A stretch of DNA of 64,000 nucleotides, from positions 62,001-126,000 of the forward strand of contig NZ_CYGX02000010.1 in assembly GCF_900019265.1 (NCBI RefSeq), in the 5' to 3' direction. Both the position numbers and the translations under genes were made by a program. Numbering within the stretch: the first letter of the stretch is position 1; the number at the start of each line of letters is the position of its first letter. Shown here in pieces: positions 17,840-26,811 of this stretch. Source of the stretch: Paraburkholderia ribeironis. Its GTDB lineage: Bacteria; Pseudomonadota; Gammaproteobacteria; Burkholderiales; Burkholderiaceae. The notes beneath the pieces were generated by a model. The model had not been told where the DNA came from. It saw only the letters and a program-made list of their open reading frames with translations, and did not search any database.

Positions 17840-18176
17840 GTCAGCCTTGCTGCAAAAGAACGGCCCCGAACCAACGGCCGGGACCAAGCCCGGCTCGTCA
17901 GCGCCCTCGATCGGCCGTGGACCATGAGAGCTGGAACGCACCATTTAACGAGCGGCTCGCAGCGCTTGACGCCATGCGGGCGCCGCCAGGAAAACTGCCC
18001 GTCCACAGTCCGCACTCCGTACCGGCGACACCCATCAGAAGCCATCGTCCGGCTTGGCGCGGAGGAGCGGGCATTGTAGCAGGCTCATTTTCGCGCCAAA
18101 GCCGGCGCTGCGCTCGATGCGGATTTACTACACAGCTTGGGTGTCACGGCGGCCATTCAAGGGGCGGGCTCGCACC
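17840..18176. other. Gap upstream of the PTS genes
   Basis: 337 bases between the gshB stop and the EIIA start. The only structure I support is the sigma-70-like pair listed separately. The 5' leader of the EIIA transcript would be about 230 bases. Confidence 0.4.
18073..18100 (-). promoter_or_regulatory. Sigma-70-like promoter for EIIA-ptsH
   Basis: On the minus strand TTTGGC (18095-18100) and TACAAT (18073-18078) are 16 bases apart. TACAAT recurs before several genes here (gshA, birA, the LysR gene), which makes it a credible -10 box. The -35 is only moderate. Confidence 0.5.
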
Positions 18177-19133
18177 TTAGCCCGCTGCGCGCTCCAGTGC
18201 GTCGATGAACATCGCGGCCACGTCGAAGCCAGTCTGGTCCATGATCTCGCGGAAACAGGTCGGGCTCGTCACGTTGACTTCGGTCAGCCAGTCGCCGATC
18301 GCATCCAGCCCGACCAGCAGTAGGCCACGTGCCGCGAGAATCGGCGCGAGCGTGTCGGCGATCTTGCGATCTTGTCCGGTGAGCGGTCGCGCCACGCCGA
18401 GACCACCGGCCGCGAGATTGCCGCGCACTTCATTACCCTGAGGAATTCGCGCAAGCGAATACGGCACCGCTTCGCCGCCGATCAGCAGTATGCGCTTGTC
18501 GCCGTCCTTGATCTCGGGGATGAATTTTTGCGCCATCACCGAGCGCGCGCCGTCGTGGCTCAACAATTCGATGATCGAACCGAGGTTCATGCCGTCGGCC
18601 TTGACGCGAAACACACCCATACCGCCCATGCCGTCGAGCGGCTTGAGGATCACGTCGCCGTGCTGTTCGTGGAACGCCCGCAGACGGGTGGGGTCGCGCG
18701 TGACCAGCGTGGGCGCGACGAACTGTGCGAACTCGGCGATCGCGAGCTTTTCCGAATGGTCGCGGATCGCCTGCGGCTTGTTGAAAATGCGTGCGCCGCC
18801 GCGTTCGGCCATTTCGAGCAGCCACGTCGACGTGACGTATTCCATGTCGAACGGCGGGTCCTTGCGCATCACCACCGCGCTGAAACTCTTCAGCGTGCGC
18901 GGCGCGGCCGGTTCAGCGGCGTACCAGAAGTCGCGATGCAAATCCGTGACGTCGCCGACGATCGCCACACGCTGCACGTTCGCCTCGACGTCGCCGCCCG
19001 TCCACGCCAGGTGCTTCGGCTCGCAGGTGTAGAGCACGTGACCGCGGCGCGCCGCTTCGGCCATCATCGCGTAGGTCGAGTCTTTGTAGATCTTGAATTG
19101 CGCGAGCGGATCGGCGATGAAAAGAATATCCAT
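18177..19133 (-). CDS. gshB: Glutathione synthetase
   Basis: ATP-grasp enzyme that adds glycine to gamma-glutamylcysteine, the second step of glutathione synthesis. The 318-residue product starts MDILFIADPLAQFKIYKDST, the prokaryotic GshB N-terminal domain. It has MRKDPPFDMEYVTSTWLLE, the ATP-grasp lysine region DVILKPLDGMGGMGVFRV, and the metal/substrate site GDWLTEVNVTSPTCFREI at the C-terminus. It follows gshA by 93 bases, with a stem-loop in the gap. Confidence 0.97.
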   Translation of the reverse strand: MDILFIADPLAQFKIYKDSTYAMMAEAARRGHVLYTCEPKHLAWTGGDVEANVQRVAIVGDVTDLHRDFWYAAEPAAPRTLKSFSAVVMRKDPPFDMEYVTSTWLLEMAERGGARIFNKPQAIRDHSEKLAIAEFAQFVAPTLVTRDPTRLRAFHEQHGDVILKPLDGMGGMGVFRVKADGMNLGSIIELLSHDGARSVMAQKFIPEIKDGDKRILLIGGEAVPYSLARIPQGNEVRGNLAAGGLGVARPLTGQDRKIADTLAPILAARGLLLVGLDAIGDWLTEVNVTSPTCFREIMDQTGFDVAAMFIDALERAAG

Positions 19134-19191
19134 GAAGGTTCCGGTGCGCCCAGACGGGCTTGGCATTGAACGTAATAGTGTGGTCGAAAAT

Positions 19192-19221
19192 GGCGCTGGC
19201 GGCACGCGTGCCGCCAGCGCC
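19192..19221 (-). terminator. Stem-loop between gshA and gshB
   Basis: A perfect 14-bp stem (19192-19205 with 19208-19221, arm GGCGCTGGCGGCAC) with a minimal loop lies midway between the two glutathione genes. On the minus strand it is followed only by ATTTT, so it could attenuate rather than fully stop transcription into gshB. Confidence 0.6.
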
Positions 19222-19226
19222 CACGG

Positions 19227-20516
19227 TCAGACCTGGATGGCTTCCGGATCGGTCTTTTCCAGTTCGACCGATGCAGCGAGCAGCCCGAGCCGCGCCACCA
19301 CCCCGTACATGTAGAAACGGTTCGGCGGCGCCGCGCCAGGCTTCGCATGCGCGTCCGGCAGCGCCGTATGCTCGAAGCCGAGCGGCACGAAGTGCATGCC
19401 GGGTGCGTTCAGGTTCTGGTCGCGCTCGCGGCTGCCGTGCACGCGATAGAAACCGCCCACCACATAGCGGTCGATCATGTAGACGACCGGCTCGGCGACT
19501 TCCTCGCCGATGCGCTCGAACGTGTACACGCCTTCCTGCACGATCACGTCATGCACTTCGAGGCCGTCTTTGGTAGCCGCCATCTTGGCGCGTTCACGCT
19601 TGGTGAGCGCGGCCACTTCCGACGCGTCGTGCAGGGTCATGACACCCATGCCATAGGTGCCCGCGTCCGACTTGATGACGACATACGGTTTCTCGGAGAT
19701 GCCGTACTCGCGATACTTCTTGGCGATCTTTTTGAGGACGCCGTCGATTGCGTCGGCGAGCGCTTCCTCGCCGGTGCGCTGCTGGAAATCGACGCCTTCG
19801 ACGTGCGCGAAGTACGGATTGATCATCCACGGATCGATCTCGACCATCTTCGCGAACTTCTTCGCGACGTCGTCATAGCAGGAGAAATGCGTCGATTTGC
19901 GGCGCACGGCCCAGCCCGCATGCAGCGGCGGCAGCAAATACTGCTCGTGCAGGTTTTCCAGCACGGGCGGAATGCCGCCCGACAAGTCGTTATTCAACAG
20001 AATCGAGCACGGATCGAAATTCTTCAGCCCGAGGCGCCGCGGCGAGCGCTCGAGCGGTTCGAGCACGAGCTTCTGGCCGTCCGACAGCGCGATCGTGACC
20101 GGTCCGTTGATGCTTTCGTCGAGCGTGCCGAAACGCACGTTCAAGCCCGCCTGGCGCATGATCGCGGCCAGCCGGGCGACGTTTTCGAGGTAAAACGCGT
20201 TGCGCGTGTGGCGCTCGGGAATCACCAGCAGATTCTTGGCGTCCGGGCAGATCTTCTCGATCGACGCCATCGCGGCCTGCACGGCGAGCGGCAGCACTTC
20301 CTGCGGCAGATTGTTGAATGCACCGGGGAACAGGTTGGTGTCGACCGGCGCGAGCTTGAAACCCGCGTTACGCAGATCGACGGAGCAATAGAACGGCGGC
20401 GTGTGCTCCTGCCATTCGAGCCGGAACCAGCGTTCGATGGCCGGCGTGGCGTCGAGGATCTTCCGCTCGAGGTCGAGCAGCGGGCCGTTTAACGCCGTAA
20501 CTAGGTGCGGAACCAT
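19227..20516 (-). CDS. gshA: Glutamate-cysteine ligase (proteobacterial GshA type)
   Basis: Makes gamma-glutamylcysteine, the first step of glutathione synthesis. The 429-residue sequence belongs to the GshA family of beta-proteobacteria and cyanobacteria-like relatives rather than the E. coli type: it has VDTNLFPGAFNNL, the DLSGGIPPVLENLHEQYLLPP region, KSDAGTYGMGVMT (ATP-grasp-like loop) and a closing FVPLGFEHTALPD/RFYMYGVVARLGLLA segment. A TACAAT at 20544-20549 (minus strand), about 28 bases upstream of the start, is a likely -10 box. It heads the gshA-gshB unit. Confidence 0.95.
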   Translation of the reverse strand: MVPHLVTALNGPLLDLERKILDATPAIERWFRLEWQEHTPPFYCSVDLRNAGFKLAPVDTNLFPGAFNNLPQEVLPLAVQAAMASIEKICPDAKNLLVIPERHTRNAFYLENVARLAAIMRQAGLNVRFGTLDESINGPVTIALSDGQKLVLEPLERSPRRLGLKNFDPCSILLNNDLSGGIPPVLENLHEQYLLPPLHAGWAVRRKSTHFSCYDDVAKKFAKMVEIDPWMINPYFAHVEGVDFQQRTGEEALADAIDGVLKKIAKKYREYGISEKPYVVIKSDAGTYGMGVMTLHDASEVAALTKRERAKMAATKDGLEVHDVIVQEGVYTFERIGEEVAEPVVYMIDRYVVGGFYRVHGSRERDQNLNAPGMHFVPLGFEHTALPDAHAKPGAAPPNRFYMYGVVARLGLLAASVELEKTDPEAIQV

Positions 20517-20543
20517 TGATCACTCGCAGACTGGAGAAAAAAG

Positions 20544-20549
20544 ATTGTA
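20544..20549 (-). promoter_or_regulatory. Probable -10 box of gshA
   Basis: TACAAT on the minus strand, with transcription expected about 20 bases upstream of the gshA ATG. A TGGACA is present upstream but too close for a normal -35. Confidence 0.4.
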
Positions 20550-20663
20550 GAGCAAATGCTTTGTCCATTTGGGGACGGTTTCTCCATTCGCAAGCAGACA
20601 CGAATGCATTCTCCCTATTGTGATGATAGGCGCGGAAAAATAGCGTTTCCAAGCCAGCGCGCA

Positions 20664-20690
20664 AGAAAAAAGCCCGCCATGAAGGCGGGC
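20664..20690 (-). terminator. Terminator after amtB
   Basis: On the minus strand GCCCGCC/GGCGGGC (20684-20690 with 20672-20678, 5-base loop) is followed by a run of six T residues. It lies about 60 bases past the amtB stop. Confidence 0.88.
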
Positions 20691-20752
20691 CAAAGTCGCT
20701 GTGCTCGTTCGTCATCCTTCGAGCCCGGGAGCGCGGGCTCGCGGAGCATTCC

Positions 20753-22243
20753 TTATTCGACGCGTTCGCCGTGCAGGCTCACGTCGAGGCCTTCGCGTTC
20801 CTGCTCTTCCTTCACGCGGATGCCCATCACCATGTCGATGACCTTCAGCAGGATGAAGCTCACCACGCCGCTGTAGATCAACGTCGTCAGCACGCCCTTG
20901 GCTTGCAGGACGAGGCTACCGTCGAAGCCGCCGATGTCCTTCACTGCGAACACACCCGTCAGCAACGCACCCACGATACCGCCGATGCAGTGCACGCCGA
21001 ACGCGTCGAGCGAGTCGTCGTAACCGAGCTTGTGCTTGAGCCACGTTGCCGACCAGAAGCAGACCACGCCGGCCACGATACCGATCACCAGCGCGCCGAG
21101 CGTACCGACGAAGCCCGAAGCCGGCGTGATCGCCACCAGACCCGCCACCGCGCCCGACACGATACCGAGCACCGACGGCTTACCCTTGGCCGCCCATTCG
21201 GCGAACATCCATGCGAGTGCTGCCGCTGCGGTTGCCACCTGGGTGGCGAACATCGCGAAACCGGCACGGCCGTCAGCCGCCACTGCCGAACCCGCGTTGA
21301 AGCCGAACCAGCCCACCCACAGCATGGCGCCACCGATCAGCGTGAGCGTCAGGTTGTGCGGCGCCATCGGTTCCTTGTTGAAACCGATGCGCTTGCCGAG
21401 CACGAGGCAGCAGACCAGACCGGCGATACCGGCGTTGATGTGCACCACCGTGCCGCCCGCGAAGTCGAGGATGCCCGCGGTAGCCAGCCAGCCGGTCGGT
21501 TCCCAGACCATGTGCGCGATCGGCGAGTAGACGATGATCGACCACAGCGTCATGAACACCAGCATCGCCGAGAACTTCATGCGGTCGGCAAACGCGCCCG
21601 TGATCAGCGCCGGGGTGATGATCGCGAACGTCATCTGATAGACGAAGTAGACCGTTTCCGGGATCGTCGGGGCCAGGTGGCTGACGGTCAGCGTGGTCGC
21701 CTTGTCGCCCTTGATGTAGTTCATGCCCGCCATGAAGACGCGCGAGAAGCCGCCGATGAACGAGCCGCCCGGCGTGAAGGCGATGCTGTAGCCCACCACC
21801 GTCCAGACGATCGTCACGAGGCAGGTGATCGCGAAGCTTTGCATCAGCGTCGCGAGCACGTTCTTCTTGCGGACCATGCCGCCGTAGAACAGCGCCAGAC
21901 CGGGGATCGTCATGAACAGCACGAGCGCGGTGGAGGTCAGCATCCAGGCGGTGTCGCCCGAATTGATCTTCGACGAATCGACCGAGAACGGCGCGGTCGG
22001 CGCAGCCGGTGCGGCGGCGGATGCTGCCTCCGGTGCGCTGGCAGCCGCTGCGGCGGATGCCTCAGCGGCCGGTGCCGAAGCTGCCGCGGCAGCCGGTGCG
22101 GCCGACGCCGGCGCGCTGGCCGTCGCCTCGGGAGCAGCTGCCGAAGCGGCTGCGGGAGCGGAAGCGTCGTCCGCGAGGGCGGCGCCGATACCGCCCGCGA
22201 GCAGCGAACCGGCCATCAGCAGGGACATCAATAATTTGCGCAT
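20753..22243 (-). CDS. amtB: Ammonium transporter AmtB
   Basis: Inner-membrane trimeric ammonium channel. The 496-residue product has a cleavable signal peptide (MRKLLMSLLMAGSLLAGGIGAALA), then an unusually long Ala/Pro/Ser linker (about 25-85), then the transporter core from SKINSGDTAWMLTSTALVLFM. The core has ALFYGGMVRKKNVL, the DFAGGTVVHINAG signature with one pore His, and DAFGVHCIGGIVGALLTG with the second. The cytoplasmic tail REGLDVSLHGERVE is the usual GlnK-contact tail. It lies 44 bases after glnK and shares its sigma-54 promoter. Confidence 0.97.
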   Translation of the reverse strand: MRKLLMSLLMAGSLLAGGIGAALADDASAPAAASAAAPEATASAPASAAPAAAAASAPAAEASAAAAASAPEAASAAAPAAPTAPFSVDSSKINSGDTAWMLTSTALVLFMTIPGLALFYGGMVRKKNVLATLMQSFAITCLVTIVWTVVGYSIAFTPGGSFIGGFSRVFMAGMNYIKGDKATTLTVSHLAPTIPETVYFVYQMTFAIITPALITGAFADRMKFSAMLVFMTLWSIIVYSPIAHMVWEPTGWLATAGILDFAGGTVVHINAGIAGLVCCLVLGKRIGFNKEPMAPHNLTLTLIGGAMLWVGWFGFNAGSAVAADGRAGFAMFATQVATAAAALAWMFAEWAAKGKPSVLGIVSGAVAGLVAITPASGFVGTLGALVIGIVAGVVCFWSATWLKHKLGYDDSLDAFGVHCIGGIVGALLTGVFAVKDIGGFDGSLVLQAKGVLTTLIYSGVVSFILLKVIDMVMGIRVKEEQEREGLDVSLHGERVE

Positions 22244-22287
22244 CTTTCGTTTCCTCTTGTCGCTATCTGTGTCGCTATCTTTTGGTA

Positions 22288-23014
<727 letters not shown>

Positions 23015-23027
23015 CAAGGGGAACACC

Positions 23028-23285
23028 ATGAAACAACCGAACGACGTTTTTAACGACTTCCAGGCGCGCATGAGCGAGCTGTTCAAGAACTCACCGGCCA
23101 AAGATATCGAGCGCAACGTCAAGGCCATGCTGTCGCAGGGTTTTTCGAAACTCGACCTGGTCACGCGCGAGGAATTCGATACCCAGACTCAAGTGCTGGT
23201 GCGCACCCGCGCTCGCCTGGAGGAACTGGAGCGGCGGGTCGCCGAACTCGAGCAGAAGCTGCCGGTCACGACGCCAACATCGTAA
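23028..23285 (+). CDS. ubiK: Ubiquinone biosynthesis accessory factor UbiK
   Basis: An 85-residue BMFP-family protein that helps UbiJ in the soluble ubiquinone synthesis complex. It has the pattern MKQPNDVFNDFQARMSELF, SPAKDIERNVKAMLSQGFSKLDLVTREEFDTQ, and a C-terminal coiled coil (RARLEELERRVAELEQKL) that drives trimer formation. AAGGGG just before the ATG supports the start. The NtrC palindrome sits 14 bases upstream of the ATG, so binding there might also affect this gene. Confidence 0.9.
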   Translation: MKQPNDVFNDFQARMSELFKNSPAKDIERNVKAMLSQGFSKLDLVTREEFDTQTQVLVRTRARLEELERRVAELEQKLPVTTPTS

Positions 23286-23407
23286 GCCCTCGCTCGCAGC
23301 GCATTCGCTGCGCAGCGCTGCACATCACAGGCAAGCGAGCCGTGACGTCATCAGCGTTTTAGGGGACCTGCGCGCGCCTCGCGGCGCGCCGTCCGACGGG
23401 AGAAAAC

Positions 23408-25018
23408 ATGTCGCTTGCCGTGGTGCGCAGCCGCGCGCCGGCCTCTGGCCGCGCGCCCGAAGTAACCGTCGAGGTACACCTCGCGAACGGATTGCCCTCG
23501 TTCTCGATCGTCGGCCTTCCTGATCTGGAAGTGCGCGAAAGCCGCGAGCGCGTGCGCGCGGCGCTGCAAAACTGCGGCTTCGATTTCCCCGTCCGGCGCA
23601 TCACCGTCAATCTGGCTCCCGCCGATCTGCCGAAGGAATCTGGCCGCTTCGATCTGCCAATCGCGCTGGGCATACTCGCGGCGAGCGGCCAGATACCCGC
23701 GGATTCCCTGCTGCATCGGGAGTTTGCCGGCGAACTGTCGTTGACGGGCGCGCTGCGGCCCATGCGCGGCGCTTTCGCGATGGCATGCGGAACGGCGCGC
23801 AGCAGTGCCGCGCATACCAACGGCGGCAACGGAGCCGCCGCCACGCTGGGCGCACCTGGCTCAGAGTTGGCAGCGAGCCCGACGTCGCACCACACCCCGC
23901 CACAGCTCTATCTTCCCGCGGCAAGCGCCGCGGAAGCGGCACTCGTACCCGGCGTCGACGTCTATGGCGCGACCGATCTGCCGTCGCTGTGCGCCCATCT
24001 CGCGGGAACGCCCGACGCGCGGCTCGGGCCCGTCGCCGCCCCGGACCTCGCGCAGATCGCATCCGCCGTCGTTCCCGACATGGCCGACGTGATCGGCCAG
24101 CGCGCCGCACGCCGCGCCCTCGAAGTCGCCGCGGCCGGCGGACATCATGTGTTGCTGATCGGGCCGCCCGGCGCCGGCAAGTCGATGCTCGCCGCCCGCC
24201 TGCCCGGCCTGCTGCCGCCGATGACCGACGACGAAGCGCTCAGCTCCGCGGCGCTGCTATCCGCCAGCCAGGTGGGCTTCAACCCGTCGCAATGGCGACA
24301 ACGGCCGTTTCGCGCGCCACATCACTCGTCGAGCGCGGCGGCGCTGGTCGGTGGACGCAATCCGCCGCAGCCCGGCGAGATCACGCTGGCCCATCTGGGC
24401 GTGCTATTCCTTGATGAGTTGCCCGAATTCGATCGCGTGGTACTCGAAACGCTGCGCGAGCCACTCGAAGCCGGCCGCATCACCATCTCGCGCGCCGCTT
24501 TACAGGCCGATTTCCCCGCGGCCTGCCAATTGATCGCCGCGATGAACCCCTGCCCATGCGGATGGCGCGGCGATCCTGGCGGCCGCTGCCGCTGCACGCC
24601 GGAGATCGCGGCGCGGTATCTGCGCAAACTGTCCGGGCCGTTGCTCGACCGCATCGACATCCAGCTCGAGGTTCCGGCGCTCACACCGGCGGAGCTGTCG
24701 GCCCGCTCGAGCGCGCCAGGCGAAGCGAGCGCACCGATCGCGCGACGGGTGCACGCCGCACGCGAGCGGCAACTGATCCGGCAGGGCAAAACCAATCGCG
24801 AACTGGGAGGACGGGAGGTCGACGAGGTCTGTCGTCCCGACGGGGCAGGTGAGGCGCTGCTGCGTGAGGCCGGCGCGCGCTTCGGCTGGTCGGCACGTAC
24901 CTATTACCGGGTGCTGAAGGTGGCCAGGACCATCGCCGATCTTGCCGGCGCCGCCATGCCGAGTGCCCAGCAGATCGCTGAAGCGATCCAGTATCGCCGG
25001 GCTGTTGGTTTGTTCTGA
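23408..25018 (+). CDS. comM: YifB/ComM family Mg-chelatase-like AAA+ ATPase
   Basis: ComM-type AAA+ helicase that promotes branch migration during natural transformation in related bacteria. The 536-residue product begins MSLAVVRSRAP with the Lon-like ChlI N-terminal domain (VEVHLANGLPSFSIVGLPDLEVRESRERVRAAL). It has Walker A GPPGAGKSM (about residue 256), Walker B LFLDELPEF, the MNPCPCGWRGDPGGRCRCTP zinc loop and a C-terminal SYRVLKVARTIADL-like segment. An insertion of about 30 residues rich in Ala/Gly/Ser/His (near 135-165) interrupts the N-terminal domain. Downstream of ubiK by 122 bases. Confidence 0.95.
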   Translation: MSLAVVRSRAPASGRAPEVTVEVHLANGLPSFSIVGLPDLEVRESRERVRAALQNCGFDFPVRRITVNLAPADLPKESGRFDLPIALGILAASGQIPADSLLHREFAGELSLTGALRPMRGAFAMACGTARSSAAHTNGGNGAAATLGAPGSELAASPTSHHTPPQLYLPAASAAEAALVPGVDVYGATDLPSLCAHLAGTPDARLGPVAAPDLAQIASAVVPDMADVIGQRAARRALEVAAAGGHHVLLIGPPGAGKSMLAARLPGLLPPMTDDEALSSAALLSASQVGFNPSQWRQRPFRAPHHSSSAAALVGGRNPPQPGEITLAHLGVLFLDELPEFDRVVLETLREPLEAGRITISRAALQADFPAACQLIAAMNPCPCGWRGDPGGRCRCTPEIAARYLRKLSGPLLDRIDIQLEVPALTPAELSARSSAPGEASAPIARRVHAARERQLIRQGKTNRELGGREVDEVCRPDGAGEALLREAGARFGWSARTYYRVLKVARTIADLAGAAMPSAQQIAEAIQYRRAVGLF

Positions 25019-25351
25019 GGAGAAAAAATATGCTGTCAAGACTTGACTTATGCACATGTGGGCATGCCCGTTACCTTTTGATACATCTGCAAGAGGCATC
25101 GAAAGGCAGGCTACAAAATCATTGATTTGATTGACTTTTTTAAAACATGCCAAGTTCGCGAAAACCGATGGGATGCCCATGGGATGGGCATTTGCGGAAA
25201 ATGGTGCGAAGTTCTCAACAGAGTTATCCACAGCATCTGTGCGCAAGAGAAAAACTTCAACGTAAACCGGCAATTAGCGCGTAATCTTACGAAGAAACTT
25301 TCACTATGTGCGATAATCTCCGGTGCGCCGGACTGGCCAAAAATACCGGTC
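25019..25351. other. AT-richer gap after comM
   Basis: 333 bases with lower GC than the neighbours and no supported gene. It contains a perfect dyad ATGCCCAT-GGG-ATGGGCAT (25173-25191) and one perfect DnaA box TTATCCACA (25224-25232). Both flanking genes end here (convergent), so the region is not an obvious promoter. Confidence 0.5.
25173..25191. repeat. Perfect 8-bp dyad
   Basis: ATGCCCAT and ATGGGCAT flank GGG. It could be an operator-like site or the core of a weak stem-loop; it has no T-run. Confidence 0.5.
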
Positions 25352-26032
25352 TCAATAGAGTTGGAACGACGAAAAAAACTGCTCGACCTGTTCCTGCGGC
25401 AACGGCCCCGAAGCGATGATCGCCGCCTGATAGACGTGCCGCCCGCGTGCCACCAGCCGCGCGTAGACGGTGCGCTTTTCGTGTTGCGAACCCGCTTCGC
25501 CGCTGACGTTCATCTCCAGGCCGAGCACCTGGCCGCCCGCTGCGAGCGGGATTTGCACGGCATGCGCGTCAGGCGCGGCGCCTACGTTGCGGGCGAGACC
25601 CGCGCGCAGGAATTCGAGCGCCGCGCGCTGCGTGGCTTCGGCATCGTCCGGCAGCATCACGGTGCCGACCGCGAATACGGCATTGCCGGCTTCGGCCGTT
25701 TGCATCGCCATCTGCATCGGTGTGCCGCCCACCTGCACCGCCCGCTGATCGTTGCCGGGCTTGGCCGGAAAATCGACGGTATAGCCGCGGTCGTTGTTCA
25801 TGACGATGCGCCAGTCGAAGGTCGGCGAACAGGCGCCGAGCGCGACGCCGAGCGCCAGCGCGCAGGCCGCCGTGCCCGCTGCCGCGCGCACCCGCGTGAA
25901 GCGCGCAGGAGCATCGAAGGAAACGGCTGGCCTATTGCCAGCCAACCGGGCAGTGCGGAAACGGCTACGACGGGATAAGCAACCAGGCAGGCAGGCGAGA
26001 AAGCGGCTGAGGCGACAAGCAGTTCGGAACAT
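25352..26032 (-). CDS. Putative lipoprotein of unknown function
   Basis: A 226-residue product with a lipobox (LALGVALGAC, Cys about residue 68) after a hydrophobic Ala/Leu stretch. The mature part (about 158 residues) starts SPTFDWRIVMNNDRGYTVDFPAKP and ends QVEQFFSSFQLY, with no catalytic motif I recognise. The distance from frame start to lipobox is too long for a normal signal peptide, so the true start is probably internal (a GTG about 20 codons before the lipobox is one option). It is divergent from the TlpA-like gene and convergent with comM. Confidence 0.7.
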   Translation of the reverse strand: MFRTACRLSRFLACLPGCLSRRSRFRTARLAGNRPAVSFDAPARFTRVRAAAGTAACALALGVALGACSPTFDWRIVMNNDRGYTVDFPAKPGNDQRAVQVGGTPMQMAMQTAEAGNAVFAVGTVMLPDDAEATQRAALEFLRAGLARNVGAAPDAHAVQIPLAAGGQVLGLEMNVSGEAGSQHEKRTVYARLVARGRHVYQAAIIASGPLPQEQVEQFFSSFQLY

Positions 26033-26213
26033 GGAGACGGAAGATCGCGCTGACGAGGACGTAAAGCCGTATTATCCGCTCCCGCCCCGCCTCCTGCCGC
26101 GCCGCCGGAACCGGCTAATGGAGCTACAATAGCGACGCTGTCCAGCACCGGGCCCAACGCCCCAGACCGACCCAATGTCCCGCGCGCTCCGCGCGACTCC
26201 CGAGGTTCCGTTC

Positions 26214-26741
26214 ATGAGCTCCAATCCATCCACCGCCGCCCGACGCGCAAGCCCGCTTCGCTACCTCATCGCAGGCGCCGTGGTCCTCGCGCTGGTCATC
26301 GCCGGTTACTTCGCGTTTGCTGGCCAGCAGCGCGTGCCAGATGCGACGTTCACGCTGCTATCGGGCCAGAAAGTCACCACCGCCGATCTGAAGGGCAAGG
26401 TCTATCTGGTCAACTTCTGGGCGACGAGCTGCGATACCTGCATGAAGGAAATGCCGCAGATGGTCGAGACCTATAACCGCTTCAAGGGTCGCGGACTCGA
26501 ATTCGTCGCGGTCGCGATGAACTACGATGCGCCGATGTACGTCGCCAATTACACGCAAACGCGCCAGTTGCCGTTCAAGGTGGCGATGGACGACGGCTCG
26601 GCCGCCAAGCAGTTCGGCAACGTCCAGCTCACGCCGACCACCTTCCTGATCGACAAGGACGGCAAGATCCTGAAACGCTATGTCGGCGAGCCGCAGTTCG
26701 CGGAACTCGACCAGCTGCTGGAAAAGGCGCTGAAAACGTAA
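26214..26741 (+). CDS. TlpA-like membrane-anchored thiol:disulfide oxidoreductase
   Basis: A 175-residue thioredoxin-fold protein anchored by an N-terminal helix (about 17-36, LIAGAVVLALVIAGYFAFAG). The redox site is CDTC in VNFWATSCDTCMKEMPQMV (about residue 72), and the cis-Pro loop is LTPTTFLIDKDGKI. TlpA/ResA-type proteins reduce periplasmic disulfides, for example in cytochrome c maturation or protection from oxidants; no partner nearby fixes the role. GAGG 8 bases upstream supports the start at MSSNPS. A TACAAT (26125-26130) is a possible -10. Confidence 0.88.
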   Translation: MSSNPSTAARRASPLRYLIAGAVVLALVIAGYFAFAGQQRVPDATFTLLSGQKVTTADLKGKVYLVNFWATSCDTCMKEMPQMVETYNRFKGRGLEFVAVAMNYDAPMYVANYTQTRQLPFKVAMDDGSAAKQFGNVQLTPTTFLIDKDGKILKRYVGEPQFAELDQLLEKALKT

Positions 26742-26811
26742 CGCCTGCCTGTTTGAACCAATCTGGTTCAAATGCGCCGGCGCCGCATCGTGCCGCCGGC
26801 GCCGTCCATCC

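Noticed and set aside
24322..25273. Minus-strand frames covering the end of comM and the gap after it
   Set aside because: Antisense to a complete comM; the part in the gap shows no motif or start signal.
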